IMG/VR virus record: IMGVR_UViG_3300036719_003459
Span: 1-26,925 of that record
From: a virus
Length of the DNA: 26,925 nucleotides
Direction: 5' to 3' (one strand)
The translations under genes were made by a program, and so were the position numbers. How positions within the stretch are numbered: the stretch's first letter is position 1; every line of letters starts with the position of its first letter. This document shows, piece by piece, positions 26,494 through 26,925 of this stretch. Below the pieces are notes generated by a model. That model saw nothing but the letters and a program-made list of their open reading frames with translations, had not been told where the DNA came from and searched no databases.

Positions 26494-26925
26494 TTACTTC
26501 CAAAAGTCATATAATCCTTCCGTTAATTCAATATTCTCGAAGTTTTTAACTGGTCTGTTTGGTTGAATCTTGGCCCACGCCCACATTTCAGTAAGCATTT
26601 GTTTTAAATTGGTTTTAGGTTCAAACCCAAGAATTTGCTTGGCTCGATCATGGTTTGAATAAGCATTTTTAACTTCATGACGCTCTTGAAGATATACAAC
26701 ATTTTTAGGCGTTTTAGTTATTTCAAATAACATATCAACAACTTCATTCAATGTATGAAATTCATCACCACCGACATTAAAGATCGGGTATTCGTAATCA
26801 TTTTCAGCAACTTTTAAAAACGACTCACAATAATCCGTGACCCAACTAAATGCACGAATTTGCTCACCATCCCCATAAATTGTCACTGGTAAATTATTTT
26901 TAATCTGGTTCATCCACCGACCAAT
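26494..26925 (-). CDS. NAD-dependent epimerase/dehydratase, C-terminal part
   Basis: The frame is open to the window edge, so the N-terminal half is missing; 143 residues are present. IYGDGEQIRAFSWVTDYCES matches the substrate-binding part of extended SDR sugar epimerases (G-D-G-x-Q-x-R-x-F-x-x-V-x-D). FNVGGDEFHTLNEVVDMLFE is the next conserved block (N-x-G), and ILGFEPKTNLKQMLTEMWAW the C-terminal helix. Together with the second SDR gene at 19444 it indicates nucleotide-sugar synthesis by the phage. The final stretch (ENIELTEGLYDFWK) is not typical of the family. Confidence 0.82.
   Translation of the reverse strand: MGRWMNQIKNNLPVTIYGDGEQIRAFSWVTDYCESFLKVAENDYEYPIFNVGGDEFHTLNEVVDMLFEITKTPKNVVYLQERHEVKNAYSNHDRAKQILGFEPKTNLKQMLTEMWAWAKIQPNRPVKNFENIELTEGLYDFWK

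Noticed and set aside
1-26925. CRISPR arrays, insertion sequences, rRNA genes
   Set aside because: No regularly spaced direct repeats, transposase motifs with terminal repeats, or rRNA-like segments were seen.

Overview
The window looks like a stretch of a large, AT-rich (roughly one third GC by eye) tailed-phage genome whose host is probably a member of the Bacteroidota. The case for a phage is: 60-plus short genes all on the minus strand, packed with overlaps of a few bases (ATGA and TAATG junctions almost everywhere), many small proteins of no known family, two free-standing homing endonucleases, a phage-type macrodomain-like protein and a tRNA-like element. The case for a Bacteroidota host is: the best promoters match the TTTG / TAnnTTTG pattern of that phylum, most genes lack a Shine-Dalgarno site, and two genes carry typical signal peptides ending in SQ/AQ. 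Family calls are from reading motifs; no database search was possible.

Layout, in the direction of transcription (high to low coordinates). 26925-25063: end of an NAD-dependent sugar epimerase, a consensus promoter, a MESH1/SpoT-like HD hydrolase and a methyltransferase-like gene. 25054-24152: a homing cassette made of a ribbon-helix-helix (RHH) gene overlapping a GIY-YIG endonuclease. 24150-16378: a sugar block with glycosyltransferases (23078, 21263, 20513, 16892), a UDP-sugar epimerase-like SDR (19444), an FAD oxidoreductase (17942), an exported beta-rich protein and small unknowns. 16323-12473: small membrane proteins, a papain-family protease, a second methyltransferase-like gene, the macrodomain-like protein, a dATP/dGTP diphosphohydrolase-like protein and an exported protein. 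12470-10360: a second homing cassette (RHH overlapping LAGLIDADG) that separates an orphan 5' gene fragment from a complete glycosyltransferase gene with a related N-terminus. 10363-5900: small unknowns, a polysaccharide-deacetylase-like gene and a GT-B glycosyltransferase. 5855-4290: Hsp20 chaperone with an unusually strong ribosome binding site, a hairpin, an aberrant tRNA-like element and small genes. 4293-1: a GT2 glycosyltransferase, tiny genes, a DUF1360-like membrane protein, an HNH-like zinc-finger protein and a cut-off gene.

Taken together, the glycosyltransferases, epimerases, deacetylase and methyltransferases suggest that the phage builds or edits a glycan; whether on its virion, its DNA or the host surface cannot be told from sequence. 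Many real genes of 39 to 60 codons sit in the gaps between the longer reading frames and fit exactly between neighbouring stop and start codons.

The most unusual features are: (1) two RHH-plus-homing-endonuclease cassettes with related RHH proteins, the same 29-base overlap in the same relative frame and a near-identical leader, but endonucleases of unrelated families; (2) the orphaned gene start left beside one of them; (3) an octamer, AAAGGTTC/GAACCTTT, found 15 times where about one is expected; (4) the tRNA-like element with no convincing anticodon arm; (5) two apparent frameshifts at short A-runs.
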